NCBI GenBank assembly: GCA_902765735.1
Contig: CACXBB010000001.1
Location: forward strand, 1 to 64,000
Length of the DNA stretch: 64,000 bases
DNA from: an uncultured Eubacteriales bacterium
GTDB lineage: Bacteria; Bacillota; Clostridia; Christensenellales; Aristaeellaceae
Direction: 5' to 3'
The position numbers were made by a program, and so were the translations under genes. How positions within the stretch are numbered: position 1 is the stretch's first letter; each line of letters opens with the position of its first letter. The notes beneath the pieces were generated by a model. It made no database searches and had not been told where the DNA came from. It saw only the letters and a list, made by a program, of their open reading frames with translations. This document shows positions 1-8,126 of the stretch, piece after piece.

Positions 1-1
1 C

Positions 2-2056
2 CAGGGCGGTCCCGGCGGCCAGCGCCCCGCGGGCGGCTTCGGCGGCGGACGCGGCGGCTTCGGCGGCCGCAAGGGCCCGGACCTTCAGCCCTCCGTGGAG
101 AAGGAGCGCGTGTCCAACTACGATCCCAACAAGAAGCAGTACGTGCGCCAGACCGACCCCGAGCGCAACCGCAATACCGGCCGCGCGGCCCAGAAGCAGC
201 GCGGCGGCGCGAGCAACCTCAACAACTACGACGATGAGTTTGTGAGGAATCGCAAGAAGCAGAAGAAGGCGGCCCAGAAGACCTTCATCGAGCCCACCCG
301 GATCGACAAGGCCTACATGACCGCCGAGACGATCACCGTGCGCGACCTGTCCGAGCGCATCGGCAAGCCCGCGGGCGAGATCATCAAGAAGCTGATGATG
401 CTGGGCATCATCGCCACCATCAACAACGAGCTGGACTACGACACCGCCGTACTGGTGTGCACCGAGTTCGGCATCGAGCTGGAGATGAAGCTGCAGGAGA
501 CCGCCGAGGACGCCCTGGAGAACGAGAACGTCGAGGACGCCGAGGAGGATCTGGTTACCCGACCGCCGGTCGTGACCATCATGGGCCACGTCGATCACGG
601 CAAGACCTCGCTTTTGGACTATATCCGCAAGAGCCGCGTCACCGCGGGCGAGGCGGGCGGCATCACCCAGCACATCGGCGCGTACACCGTCGAGCTGGAC
701 GGCCGCAAGATCACCTTCCTGGACACCCCCGGCCACGAGGCCTTCACCTCCATGCGCCTGCGCGGCGCCCAGGCGACCGACATCGCCGTGCTGGTGGTGG
801 CCGCGGACGACGGCGTCATGCCGCAGACCATCGAGGCCATCAACCACGCCAAGTCCGCCGGCGTTCAGATCATCGTGGCCATCAACAAGATGGACAAGCC
901 CACCGCCAACCCGGAGCACGTCAAGCAGCAGCTCACGGAGTACGACCTGGTGACCACCGAGTGGGGCGGCTCCACCGAGATGGTGCCCGTGTCCGCCGTC
1001 ACCGGCGAGGGCGTGGACGACCTGCTGGAGACCATACTGCTCACCGCCGACATCGAGGACTACCGCGCCAACCCGAACCGCAAGGCCCGCGGCATCATCA
1101 TCGAGGCCAAGCTGGACAAGGGCCGCGGCCCCGTGGCCACGGTGCTGGTGAAGAACGGCACGCTGAACGTGGGCGACGCCATCGTGGCGGGCACGGCCTA
1201 CGGCCGCGTGCGCGCCATGGTCAACGACGTGGGCGAGCGCGTGAAGAGCGCCGGACCCTCCGAGCCTGTGGAGGTCATCGGCTTCAACGACGTGCCCGAC
1301 GCCGGCGACCAGATCACCGCCGTGGACGACGAGAAGCTCTCCCGCCAGGTGGCCGAGGAGCGCAAGGACAAACTGCGCGCCGCCCTCATCAAGACCCAGA
1401 CCAAGACCACCCTGGACGACCTGTTCAGCCAGATCTCCGCGGGCGAGATCAAGGACCTCAACATCATCATCAAGGCCGACGTGCAGGGCTCCGTGGAGGC
1501 CGTGCGCCAGAGCCTGGAGAAGCTGTCCAACGACGAGGTGCGGGTGCGCTGCATCCACGGCGCGGTCGGCGCGATCAACGAGTCCGACACGCTGCTGGCC
1601 TCCACCGCCAACGCCATCATCATCGGCTTCAACGTCCGCCCGGACAGCAACGCCCGCGATATGGCCGAGCGCGAGAAGATCGACATCCGGCTCTACCGCG
1701 TGATCTACCAGGCCATCGAGGACGTCGAGAACGCCATGAAGGGCATGCTGGCCCCGAAGTTCAAGGAGGTCCTGCTGGGCCACGCGCAGGTGCGCCAGAC
1801 CTTCCGGGTTTCCGGCGTCGGCACCATCGCCGGCTCCTACGTCACCGACGGCAAGATCGCGCGCAACGCCCAGATCCGGCTGCTGCGCGACAATATCGTC
1901 ATCCACGAGGGCAAGATCGACTCCCTCAAGCGCTTCAAGGACGACGCCAAGGAGGTCAATACCGGCTATGAGTGCGGCATTGGCATCGAGAATTACAACG
2001 ACATCAAGGAAGGCGACGTCATCGAGTGCTTCGTGATGGAGGAGATCGAGCGGTAA
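2..2056 (+). CDS. infB: Translation initiation factor IF-2 (5' end cut by window)
   Basis: IF-2 is the GTPase that delivers fMet-tRNA to the 30S subunit and promotes subunit joining. The frame is open to the left edge, so the N-terminus is missing; the first visible codons encode a Gly/Arg-rich linker, usual for the variable N-terminal part of IF-2. A short IF2_N-like helix region follows, then the G domain with P-loop GHVDHGKTS, the DTPGHEAF switch and the NKMD specificity motif, and then the beta-barrel, IF2 and C-terminal domains. The GTG at 95 is internal to the real gene and is not the start. An inverted repeat lies between its stop and rbfA, with which it is normally co-transcribed. Identification is certain from the G motifs and overall length. 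Confidence 0.97.
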   Translation, partial: QGGPGGQRPAGGFGGGRGGFGGRKGPDLQPSVEKERVSNYDPNKKQYVRQTDPERNRNTGRAAQKQRGGASNLNNYDDEFVRNRKKQKKAAQKTFIEPTRIDKAYMTAETITVRDLSERIGKPAGEIIKKLMMLGIIATINNELDYDTAVLVCTEFGIELEMKLQETAEDALENENVEDAEEDLVTRPPVVTIMGHVDHGKTSLLDYIRKSRVTAGEAGGITQHIGAYTVELDGRKITFLDTPGHEAFTSMRLRGAQATDIAVLVVAADDGVMPQTIEAINHAKSAGVQIIVAINKMDKPTANPEHVKQQLTEYDLVTTEWGGSTEMVPVSAVTGEGVDDLLETILLTADIEDYRANPNRKARGIIIEAKLDKGRGPVATVLVKNGTLNVGDAIVAGTAYGRVRAMVNDVGERVKSAGPSEPVEVIGFNDVPDAGDQITAVDDEKLSRQVAEERKDKLRAALIKTQTKTTLDDLFSQISAGEIKDLNIIIKADVQGSVEAVRQSLEKLSNDEVRVRCIHGAVGAINESDTLLASTANAIIIGFNVRPDSNARDMAEREKIDIRLYRVIYQAIEDVENAMKGMLAPKFKEVLLGHAQVRQTFRVSGVGTIAGSYVTDGKIARNAQIRLLRDNIVIHEGKIDSLKRFKDDAKEVNTGYECGIGIENYNDIKEGDVIECFVMEEIER

Positions 2057-2076
2057 CCCCGGTTAGAAGAAAAATG

Positions 2077-2108
2077 CGGCGGGCGTTTCGTCTGGGAAAC
2101 GCCCGCCG
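2077..2108. terminator. 12-bp hairpin between infB and rbfA
   Basis: A perfect 12-bp stem (2077-2088 with 2097-2108) with an 8-nt loop sits between infB and rbfA. On the plus strand no T-tract follows, so strong termination of the infB transcript is not expected. Read on the minus strand it is followed by a T-rich run. It could act as a partial attenuator, an RNA-processing site or a 3'-end stabiliser. Confidence 0.5.
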
Positions 2109-2138
2109 TGAAGTGATTGTGGAAAGTGGAGGCAACCT

Positions 2139-2504
2139 ATGGCATCATTTGACCGCATCGACCGCATCTCCCAGGAGTGCCACAAGGCCATCGACCGGAT
2201 CATCCGCGACGAGCTGAACGATCCGCGCATCGGCGGCACCTGGTCCATCGTGCGGTGCGAGGTGACCCGCGACCTGCGCTACTGCAAGGTGCGGGTGAGC
2301 ATATTGGAGCAGGACAGGCGCAAGGACATGATGACCGCGCTGAAGAAGGCGGCGGGCTTTGTGCGGCGCGAGCTGGGCCGCAACGTGGACCTGCGCTACG
2401 TGCCGGAGGTGCTCTTTGAGCTGGATACCAACATCGAATACGCGGCCCACATCAACCAGCTGTTGAAGGAGACGCAGAAGCATGACGAAGCGCGTGACGA
2501 CTGA
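2139..2504 (+). CDS. rbfA: Ribosome-binding factor A
   Basis: RbfA is a small KH-fold protein that binds the 30S subunit and helps the 5' region of 16S rRNA mature. The 121-residue product has the family's usual length and opening (DRIDRISQECHKAI), the conserved basic and hydrophobic pattern around residues 40-75, and the central V-R-R-E-L-G segment. The ATG is preceded by GGAGG at good spacing. It lies just after infB, the classic infB-rbfA order, and overlaps the next gene (nrnA) by 23 nt, indicating translational coupling. Confidence 0.95.
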   Translation: MASFDRIDRISQECHKAIDRIIRDELNDPRIGGTWSIVRCEVTRDLRYCKVRVSILEQDRRKDMMTALKKAAGFVRRELGRNVDLRYVPEVLFELDTNIEYAAHINQLLKETQKHDEARDD

Positions 2505-3492
2505 GGCGCTGGCCGACTGGCTCAGGGAGCGCGACGACGTGGCGCTGTTCGGGCACATAAGCCCCGACGGCGACGCCGTGGGCTCGACCCTGGGGCTGTG
2601 GCACGCGCTCAAAGCCATGGGCAAGCGGGCGGTGGTCTGCCTGCCCGGGGGCGTGCCGGGGCTGTACGCCCACCTGCCCGGGGCGGAGGCGGCGGTCGAT
2701 ACGGACGCGCCGCTGCCCTTTGTGCCGCAGACCGCCTTCGCCGTGGACGTGTCCGACCTGCCGCGCCTGGGCGAGGCGGGCATCCGGGCGTTTGAGGCGT
2801 GCCCCTTTCAGGCGGTGCTGGATCACCACGGCACCAACGAGGGCTTCGGCCAGCTGATGCTGCTGGATGAGAAGGCCGCAGCCGCGGGCGAGCTGGCCGT
2901 GGCACTGATCGGGGCCATGGGCATTACGCTGACGCGGGAGATGGCGGAGTGCCTGTTCGTGGCGATCTCCACCGACTGCGGACACTTCAGCTACATCAAC
3001 ACCCGGCCCCAGACCTTCGAGGCGGCGGCCAGGTGCGCCGCGGCGGGCATCGACATCGAGGAGATCACCTCCCGGCTGTACCGCACCCGGTCCTTCGCGC
3101 GGACGAAGCTGCTGGGGCTGGTGCTGGCGGGACTGCGGGTGTCCGAGGACGGGCGGATGGCCTGGGCGAGGCTCACCGAGGACATGCTTCGTCAGGCCGG
3201 GGCGCTGCCGGAGGACAACGAGGGCATCGTCAACTACCTGCTGGAGATCGAGGGCGTGCGGTTTGCCGTGCTGGCCAACGAGCGCGGCGGGCAGACCAAG
3301 CTGTCCCTGCGCTCCAAGCCGCCTCTGGACGTGGCCGCCAACGTGGCCGTGCCCCTGGGCGGCGGCGGACACGCCTGTGCCGCCGGGGTCACGCTGGACG
3401 CCGACGTGGACGAGGCGATCCGCCGGGCGCTGGTGCTCGCGGAGGTCGCGCTCAGGGGGGACTCTGTCCCCCCTGAGAACCCCCCTGCTTAG
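2482..3492 (+). CDS. nrnA: DHH/DHHA1 bifunctional oligoribonuclease/pAp phosphatase
   Basis: NrnA-type enzymes degrade short oligoribonucleotides and dephosphorylate 3'-phosphoadenosine 5'-phosphate in the cytosol using Mn2+. The N-terminal DHH domain shows HISPDGDAVGS at about residue 25 and the DHH triad (DHHGTN) at about 114-116. The C-terminal DHHA1 domain shows GGGGHACAAG at about residue 293. Length (336 aa) and position after rbfA and before truB match the usual Firmicutes order. The last residues (SVPPENPPA) and the stop codon are encoded by a hairpin-rich repeat, so the original C-terminus was probably altered by repeat insertion. Confidence 0.93.
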   Translation: MTKRVTTEALADWLRERDDVALFGHISPDGDAVGSTLGLWHALKAMGKRAVVCLPGGVPGLYAHLPGAEAAVDTDAPLPFVPQTAFAVDVSDLPRLGEAGIRAFEACPFQAVLDHHGTNEGFGQLMLLDEKAAAAGELAVALIGAMGITLTREMAECLFVAISTDCGHFSYINTRPQTFEAAARCAAAGIDIEEITSRLYRTRSFARTKLLGLVLAGLRVSEDGRMAWARLTEDMLRQAGALPEDNEGIVNYLLEIEGVRFAVLANERGGQTKLSLRSKPPLDVAANVAVPLGGGGHACAAGVTLDADVDEAIRRALVLAEVALRGDSVPPENPPA

Positions 3493-3616
3493 GGGATTGA
3501 ATCCCCTAAGAACCCCCGGTCGCGCTGCTGACGCAGCGCCTGGGAAAGTAAAAATAGATGGGATTCTTAAGGGTCAATGACCCTTAAGCGGGGTCCCGGG
3601 GGCAGCGCCCCCGGGC
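3463..3616. repeat. Hairpin-rich intergenic repeat (family D)
   Basis: A run of short palindromes between nrnA and truB. It includes a hairpin with arms 3566-3576 and 3578-3588 (arm CTTAAGGGTCA) and another with arms 3595-3603 and 3607-3615 (arm CCCGGGGGC, loop AGC). A related block with a CTCAGGGGC/GCCCCTGAG hairpin abuts the 3' end of uvrB. The repeat supplies the stop codon of nrnA and ends just before truB, so it may influence both transcripts. Confidence 0.7.
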
Positions 3617-3638
3617 GTAACCCCCTGCGTGATTACAC

Positions 3639-4541
3639 ATGAACGGATTCTTGATCGTAAACAAGCCCACGGGCCGGACGTCGTCGGACGCGGTGGTATT
3701 CGTGCGCAAGCGCCTGCCGCGGGGCACGGCGGTGGGCCACGGGGGCACGCTGGACCCGGAGGCGTCGGGGGTGCTGCCGGTGTGCGTGGGCAGCGCCACG
3801 CGGCTGTTCGACTACATCATCGACAAGCAAAAGACCTACGTGGCGCGGCTGAAGCTGGGCGTCGAGACGGACACCCAGGACGCCACGGGGCGGGTGGTCG
3901 CTACGATGCCCGTCACCGCGGGGGAGACCGAGGTGCGCGCCGTGCTCAAGGACTTCATCGGGGAGATCGAGCAGGTCCCGCCGATGTACTCCGCATTGAA
4001 GCGCGACGGCCAGAGGCTCTACAAGCTGGCCCGCAGGGGCGAGACGGTGGCGCTGGAGCCCCGCAAATGCCGGGTGGACGACATCGAATACCTGGGATAC
4101 GAGGGCGACGACACCCACCTTCTGCGGATCAAATGCGGCAAGGGCGTGTACATCCGCACGCTGTGCCACGACATCGGCCGGGCGCTGGACTGCGGGGGCC
4201 ACATGCTGACCCTCGAGCGCACCGCGGCGGGGATCTTCCGCATCGAGGACGCGCTGACGCCGGAGCAAATCGACGCGCTGGCCCGCGAGGGGAAGCTGGA
4301 ATCGGCGCTGCTGCCGCTGGATCAGCCGCTTGAGCACCTGCCTGCTGTGCGAGTGGGGGATCAGTGCCGCCACGCGGTCAAAAACGGCAACCCGCTCAAA
4401 GCCCAGTGGCTGGACGCGCCGGCCCCGGCGTGCGACGCCGTGCGGGTGTACCTGAACGACGCCTTCGCCGGCATCGGCCAGCCCCAGCCGGACGGAAGCG
4501 TGAAATTCAAGGCCATGCTATACAGGGAGGATGACCCATGA
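3639..4541 (+). CDS. truB: tRNA pseudouridine(55) synthase
   Basis: TruB isomerises U55 in the T-loop of elongator tRNAs to pseudouridine. The 300-aa product has the family opening (GFLIVNKPTGRTSSDAV), the catalytic motif GGTLDPEASGVLPV with its Asp at about residue 44, and the KTYVARLKLGVETDTQDATG segment. A C-terminal TruB/PUA-like tail is present. No clear Shine-Dalgarno lies before the ATG; the upstream bases belong to a hairpin-rich repeat. The stop overlaps the next ATG by 4 nt (ATGA), so the FAD-synthase gene is translationally coupled, as in many truB-ribF pairs. Confidence 0.96.
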   Translation: MNGFLIVNKPTGRTSSDAVVFVRKRLPRGTAVGHGGTLDPEASGVLPVCVGSATRLFDYIIDKQKTYVARLKLGVETDTQDATGRVVATMPVTAGETEVRAVLKDFIGEIEQVPPMYSALKRDGQRLYKLARRGETVALEPRKCRVDDIEYLGYEGDDTHLLRIKCGKGVYIRTLCHDIGRALDCGGHMLTLERTAAGIFRIEDALTPEQIDALAREGKLESALLPLDQPLEHLPAVRVGDQCRHAVKNGNPLKAQWLDAPAPACDAVRVYLNDAFAGIGQPQPDGSVKFKAMLYREDDP

Positions 4542-5104
4542 GGATTATCTACGATGAAATCGCCTTTCTGGAGGAGGCCAGCGTCGCGGCGCTGGGCATG
4601 TTCGACGGCGTGCACATCGGCCATCAGGAGCTGATTCGCAACGCGGTGACGCTGGCGAAGTCCATGAACGCCCGCAGCGTGGTCTGCACCTTCGACCGGC
4701 ACCCGCTGTCGGTGCTCAGGCCGGACCGCGCGCCGAAGCCGCTGCTGACCCTCCAGCAGAACCTGCTGAAGTTCGAGCGCCTGGGGGCCGACTACGCGCT
4801 GGTGAAGGCGTTCACCCCGGAGTTCGCCGCCACCGAGCCCGAGGACTATATCCGCCAGCTGGTGGAGCGCATGCGCGTGAAGGCCATCGTGGTGGGCGAA
4901 AACTACACCTTCGGCGCGCACGGGCGCGGTAACGCAGAGCTGATCCGCAAGATGGCGGGCGAGCTCAACTACCGCGCGCTGGTGGTGGCCCCGGTGATGG
5001 ACGGCAACGTCATGGCGTCCTCCACCTACGTGCGGGCGCTGCTGGCGGTGGGGGAGACCGCCCACGCGCACCGGCTTATGGACATACCGGTGAACAGAGG
5101 ATGA
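4538..5104 (+). CDS. ribF: FAD synthetase (FMN adenylyltransferase domain only)
   Basis: This matches the N-terminal half of RibF, the nucleotidyltransferase that makes FAD from FMN and ATP. Visible motifs are GMFDGVHIGHQ (nucleotide binding), TFDRHP, and SSTYVRALL near the end. Standard RibF is about 310 aa and carries a C-terminal riboflavin kinase domain; this product is 188 aa and stops right after the adenylyltransferase fold, so the kinase domain is absent. The ATGA overlap with truB and a GGGAGG ribosome-binding site support the start. After the stop comes an AT-richer tract and the rpsO promoter, with no leftover kinase ORF. Confidence 0.88.
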   Translation: MRIIYDEIAFLEEASVAALGMFDGVHIGHQELIRNAVTLAKSMNARSVVCTFDRHPLSVLRPDRAPKPLLTLQQNLLKFERLGADYALVKAFTPEFAATEPEDYIRQLVERMRVKAIVVGENYTFGAHGRGNAELIRKMAGELNYRALVVAPVMDGNVMASSTYVRALLAVGETAHAHRLMDIPVNRG

Positions 5105-5145
5105 CGGCGCTTCCTTAAGTTTCTGAAAAAAACACCTTTTCGCCG

Positions 5146-5174
5146 TTTACAAACATTGCCCCCTGTGCTACAAT
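5146..5174 (+). promoter_or_regulatory. Sigma-A-type promoter of rpsO
   Basis: TTTACA (5146-5151) and TACAAT (5169-5174) are separated by 17 bp, close to the vegetative consensus. They lie about 105 bp upstream of the rpsO start in an AT-rich island. Confidence 0.75.
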
Positions 5175-5189
5175 ACATTTTGTGGCAGA

Positions 5190-5280
5190 ATGATATCTGA
5201 CCACACGCCGCCTGCCCGGTTTGCCGAAGACTCCGACGGCCTACCTGGCTTGCGGGCAATAGAAAGAGGAGGAATACCCC
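5190..5280 (+). promoter_or_regulatory. Structured rpsO leader, candidate S15 autoregulatory element
   Basis: The transcript leader can fold into nested stems: TGCCCG (5213-5218) with CGGGCA (5253-5258), enclosing GCCG (5223-5226) with CGGC (5237-5240). The AGAGGAGGAA ribosome-binding site follows directly. S15 represses its own translation through leader structures in many bacteria, so a similar role is plausible here; it is inferred from position and pairing only. Confidence 0.4.
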
Positions 5281-5535
5281 ATGACCAAGCAGGAAATCAT
5301 TTCCACCTACGGCCGCCACGAAGGCGATACCGGCTCCCCCGAGGTTCAGATCGCGCTGCTGACCGAGCGCATCAACCACCTCAACGAGCACCTCAAGGTG
5401 CACAAGAAGGACCACCACTCCCGTCGCGGCCTGCTGCTGATGGTCGGCCAGCGCCGTGGTCTGCTGGACTACCTCAAGAGCACCGACATCGAGGCCTATC
5501 GTGCCCTGATCGCCAAGCTGGGCCTGCGCAAGTAA
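5281..5535 (+). CDS. rpsO: 30S ribosomal protein S15
   Basis: S15 binds 16S rRNA helices 20-22 early in assembly of the small-subunit platform. The 84-aa product aligns along its whole length with the family: [49 protein letters not shown] and the closing LGLRK. AGAGGAGG precedes the ATG. It has its own strong promoter, a structured leader and a following hairpin, so it probably forms a separate unit ahead of pnp, the usual rpsO-pnp order. Confidence 0.98.
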   Translation: MTKQEIISTYGRHEGDTGSPEVQIALLTERINHLNEHLKVHKKDHHSRRGLLLMVGQRRGLLDYLKSTDIEAYRALIAKLGLRK

Positions 5536-5564
5536 GCGCCCACCCGAGTACCAGTATTGTTTCG

Positions 5565-5595
5565 CGCCGCCGCTTCGGCCTGCCGAGCGGCGGCG
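5565..5595 (+). terminator. Probable rpsO terminator hairpin
   Basis: A GC-rich stem pairs 5565-5578 with 5583-5595, with one bulged base and a 4-nt loop. It is followed by a moderately T-rich stretch. It lies about 30 nt after the rpsO stop and would end or slow transcription before pnp. Confidence 0.55.
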
Positions 5596-5641
5596 TCGTT
5601 CGGATTGTTGATGGATGGAGTCAGTCAACGGTCCCATGCGG

Positions 5642-5689
5642 TGTGCGGACGCCAGGATGCGGGATCGCCCGCAGGCGCGCGTCTGCACA
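5642..5689 (+). other. Stem-loop in the rpsO-pnp gap
   Basis: An imperfect long stem (TGTGCGGACGCC at 5642-5653 against the segment ending 5689) encloses a perfect GCGGG/CCCGC hairpin (5659-5663 with 5668-5672). In other bacteria the pnp leader carries an RNase III-cleaved stem used for autoregulation; this structure is in the equivalent place, but the role is inferred. Confidence 0.35.
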
Positions 5690-5691
5690 TC

Positions 5692-5805
5692 GTGAACCTC
5701 TTCCGTCACGGCCTGCGGCCGTGCCACCTTCCCCTGAAGGGGAAGGCTGTGAACCTCTTCCGTCACGGCCTGCGGCCGTGCCACCTTCCCCTAAAGGGGA
5801 AGGCT
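5692..5805. repeat. Two tandem copies of family A repeat (57-nt period)
   Basis: Two 57-nt units (5692-5748 and 5749-5805) differ at one visible base. Each contains CCTCTTCCGTC, an inner inverted repeat and the palindrome CTTCCCCTGAAGGGGAAG. They sit in the pnp leader, about 55 nt upstream of its start. The same unit recurs at 9.4-9.7, 28.2, 45.1 and, as a tail fragment, 49.2 kb. Confidence 0.85.
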
Positions 5806-5858
5806 TATCATCGGTATCAATGAAAGTCAAGATAGAGAAACCCAAGGAGGGTAACGCA

Positions 5859-8051
5859 ATGTTCAAGAGCTATTCCATGGAACTGGGCGGGCGGACGCTC
5901 ACCCTAGAGTTCGGCAAGTACGCCGAGCAGGCCAGCGGCGCGACCTTTGTGCGCTATGGCGAGACCTGCGTGCTGGTCACGGCGACCGTGGCCGACACCC
6001 CGCGCCCGGGCATCGATTTCTTCCCGCTGAGCGTGGACTTTGAAGAGAAGCTGTATTCCGTAGGCCACATCCCCGGCTCCTGGAACCGCCGCGAGGGCCG
6101 TCCGGCCGAGAAGGCCATCCTCACCAGCCGCCTGATCGACCGCCCCCTGCGCCCGCTGTTCCCCAAGGGCATGCGCCACGACGTGGCCGTGGTCTGCACG
6201 GTGATGAGCGTGGACCAGGACAATATTCCCGATATTCCCGCCATGATCGGCGCCTCTGCGGCGCTGTCCGTCAGCCAGATCCCGTGGGCCGGCCCCATCG
6301 GCGCGGTGAACATCGGCTATGTGAATGAAGAGTACGTCGTGAACCCCACCGTCGCCCAGCGGGCAGAGAGCCTGCTCAACCTGACCGTCGCCGGCACCTC
6401 CGAGGCCGTCTTGATGGTCGAGGCCGGCGCGAAGGAGGTCTCCGAGGAGGTCATGCTGGGCGCGATACTGTTCGCCCACGAGGAGATCAAGAAGATCGTG
6501 GCCTTCATCGCCGACATCCAGGCCGAAATCGGCAAGGAGAAGAAGGAATTCCCGCTGCAGCTCCCCGGCGAGGACGTCAAGGCCGCCGTGCGGGAGTACG
6601 CGCTTCCCAAGGTGGAGTGGATGTTCGAGACCTTCGAGCGCGCCGAGCGCAACGCCCGCGAGGAGCAGGTCAAGGCCGAGGTCGCCGAGCACTTCGCGGA
6701 GCAGTTTGAGGGCCGCGAGCAGGAGGTGGCCGACGCGCTGTACGGCGTGCAGAAGGAGGTCATGCGCCGCCACATCATCGACAAGGGCGTGCGTCCCGAC
6801 GGCCGCAAGCTCACCGAGGTGCGCCCCATCTGGTGCGAGGTCGGCGTGCTGCCTCGTCCCCACGGCTCCGGCGTGTTCACCCGCGGCCAGACCCAGGTCA
6901 TGACCGTGGCCACCCTGGCCCCGATGTCCGAACAGCAGATCATCGACGGCATCGGCACCGAGGACCGCAAGCGCTACATGCACCACTACAACTTCCCGGG
7001 CTACTCCACCGGCGAGGCCAAGCCCGCCCGCAGCCCGGGGCGCCGCGAGATCGGCCACGGCGCGCTGGCTGAGCGCGCGCTGCTGCCGATGATCCCCTCC
7101 GTGGAGGAGTTCCCCTACTGCCTGCGGCTGGTGAGCGAGGTCATGAGCTCCAACGGCTCCACCTCCCAGGCCTCCGTGTGCGGCTCCACCCTCGCGCTCA
7201 TGGACGCGGGCGTGCCGATCAAGCGCCCCGTGGCCGGCGTGGCCATGGGCCTCATCAAGGACGTTGAGAACACTGGCAAGGTGGCCGTGCTGACCGACAT
7301 CCAGGGCCTCGAGGACTTCCTGGGCGACATGGACTTCAAGGTGGCAGGCACCGCGCAGGGCATCACCGCCATCCAGATGGACATCAAGATCAAGGGCATT
7401 GACGAGCAGATCCTCAGGCAGGCGCTGGCCCAGGCCTACGACGGCCGCATGCACATCCTGGGCAAGATGCTCGAGGTGCTGCCCGCGCCCCGCGAGGAGC
7501 TTTCCAAGCACGCGCCCAAGATCGTCCACTTCATGATCAACCCCGAGAAGATCGGCGAGGTGGTGGGCCCCCGCGGCAAGACCATCAACAAGATCATCGA
7601 GGACACCGGCGTGAAGATCGACATCGAGGACGACGGCAGCGTGTTCATCGCCACCGAGGACTCCGAGGCCGCGAAGAAGGCCCGTCGGATCATCGAGGGT
7701 ATCGCCAAGGACCTGCAGGTGGGCGACGTGTTCACCGGCAAGGTCGTGCGCATCATGTCCTTCGGCGCGTTCGTCGAGTACGCGCCCGGCAAGGACGGCA
7801 TGATCCACATCTCCAAGCTGGACAACAAGCGCGTGGAGAAGGTGGAAGACGTGGTCAACATCGGCGACGAGCTGGAGGTCCGCGTGGGCGAGATCGACAG
7901 CCAGGGCCGCGTGAACCTGGTCCGCAACGACATCGTGTACGACGACGACTCCATGCCCGTGCGCCGTCCCCCGCGCCGCGACGGCGACCGCGGCGGCCGC
8001 GGCTTCGGCGACCGTCCCCGCGGCGACCGCCCGCCGAGGCGTCGTGACTGA
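5859..8051 (+). CDS. pnp: Polyribonucleotide nucleotidyltransferase (PNPase)
   Basis: PNPase is the phosphorolytic 3'-5' exoribonuclease of RNA turnover. The ATG at 5859 is preceded by CAAGGAGG and gives 730 aa, the usual length; the frame stays open upstream to 5190 but that extension is repeat-derived. Domains in order are RNase PH 1, an alpha-helical linker, RNase PH 2 (from about residue 310, with GRREIGHGALAERAL), KH (VVGPRGKTINKIIEDTG, about 567) and S1 (GKVVRIMSFGAFVEY, about 625). The C-terminal tail is Arg/Gly/Asp/Pro rich and probably disordered. It follows rpsO, the typical order, and ends in a hairpin terminator. Confidence 0.97.
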   Translation: MFKSYSMELGGRTLTLEFGKYAEQASGATFVRYGETCVLVTATVADTPRPGIDFFPLSVDFEEKLYSVGHIPGSWNRREGRPAEKAILTSRLIDRPLRPLFPKGMRHDVAVVCTVMSVDQDNIPDIPAMIGASAALSVSQIPWAGPIGAVNIGYVNEEYVVNPTVAQRAESLLNLTVAGTSEAVLMVEAGAKEVSEEVMLGAILFAHEEIKKIVAFIADIQAEIGKEKKEFPLQLPGEDVKAAVREYALPKVEWMFETFERAERNAREEQVKAEVAEHFAEQFEGREQEVADALYGVQKEVMRRHIIDKGVRPDGRKLTEVRPIWCEVGVLPRPHGSGVFTRGQTQVMTVATLAPMSEQQIIDGIGTEDRKRYMHHYNFPGYSTGEAKPARSPGRREIGHGALAERALLPMIPSVEEFPYCLRLVSEVMSSNGSTSQASVCGSTLALMDAGVPIKRPVAGVAMGLIKDVENTGKVAVLTDIQGLEDFLGDMDFKVAGTAQGITAIQMDIKIKGIDEQILRQALAQAYDGRMHILGKMLEVLPAPREELSKHAPKIVHFMINPEKIGEVVGPRGKTINKIIEDTGVKIDIEDDGSVFIATEDSEAAKKARRIIEGIAKDLQVGDVFTGKVVRIMSFGAFVEYAPGKDGMIHISKLDNKRVEKVEDVVNIGDELEVRVGEIDSQGRVNLVRNDIVYDDDSMPVRRPPRRDGDRGGRGFGDRPRGDRPPRRRD

Positions 8052-8069
8052 TTCGAGTGCATAACCCCC

Positions 8070-8100
8070 GAAATGGACATACTGACGGTATGTCCATTTC
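8070..8100 (+). terminator. pnp terminator hairpin
   Basis: A perfect 12-bp stem (GAAATGGACATA at 8070-8081 with 8089-8100) has a 7-nt loop and a T-rich continuation, about 20 nt after the pnp stop. The in-frame ATG at 8073 lies inside this hairpin and is therefore not taken as the start of the next gene. Confidence 0.6.
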
Positions 8101-8126
8101 ATGTTCATTTCCAAAGGAGCCAAACT

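Noticed and set aside
457-1971. A 504-codon second frame inside infB
   Set aside because: Arg/His/Gly-rich shadow of the infB codons; infB itself has all IF-2 motifs in the other frame.
5190-5858. N-terminal extension of pnp back to 5190
   Set aside because: It overlaps rpsO and the family A repeats, encodes repeat-derived peptides, and a good ribosome-binding site supports the start at 5859.
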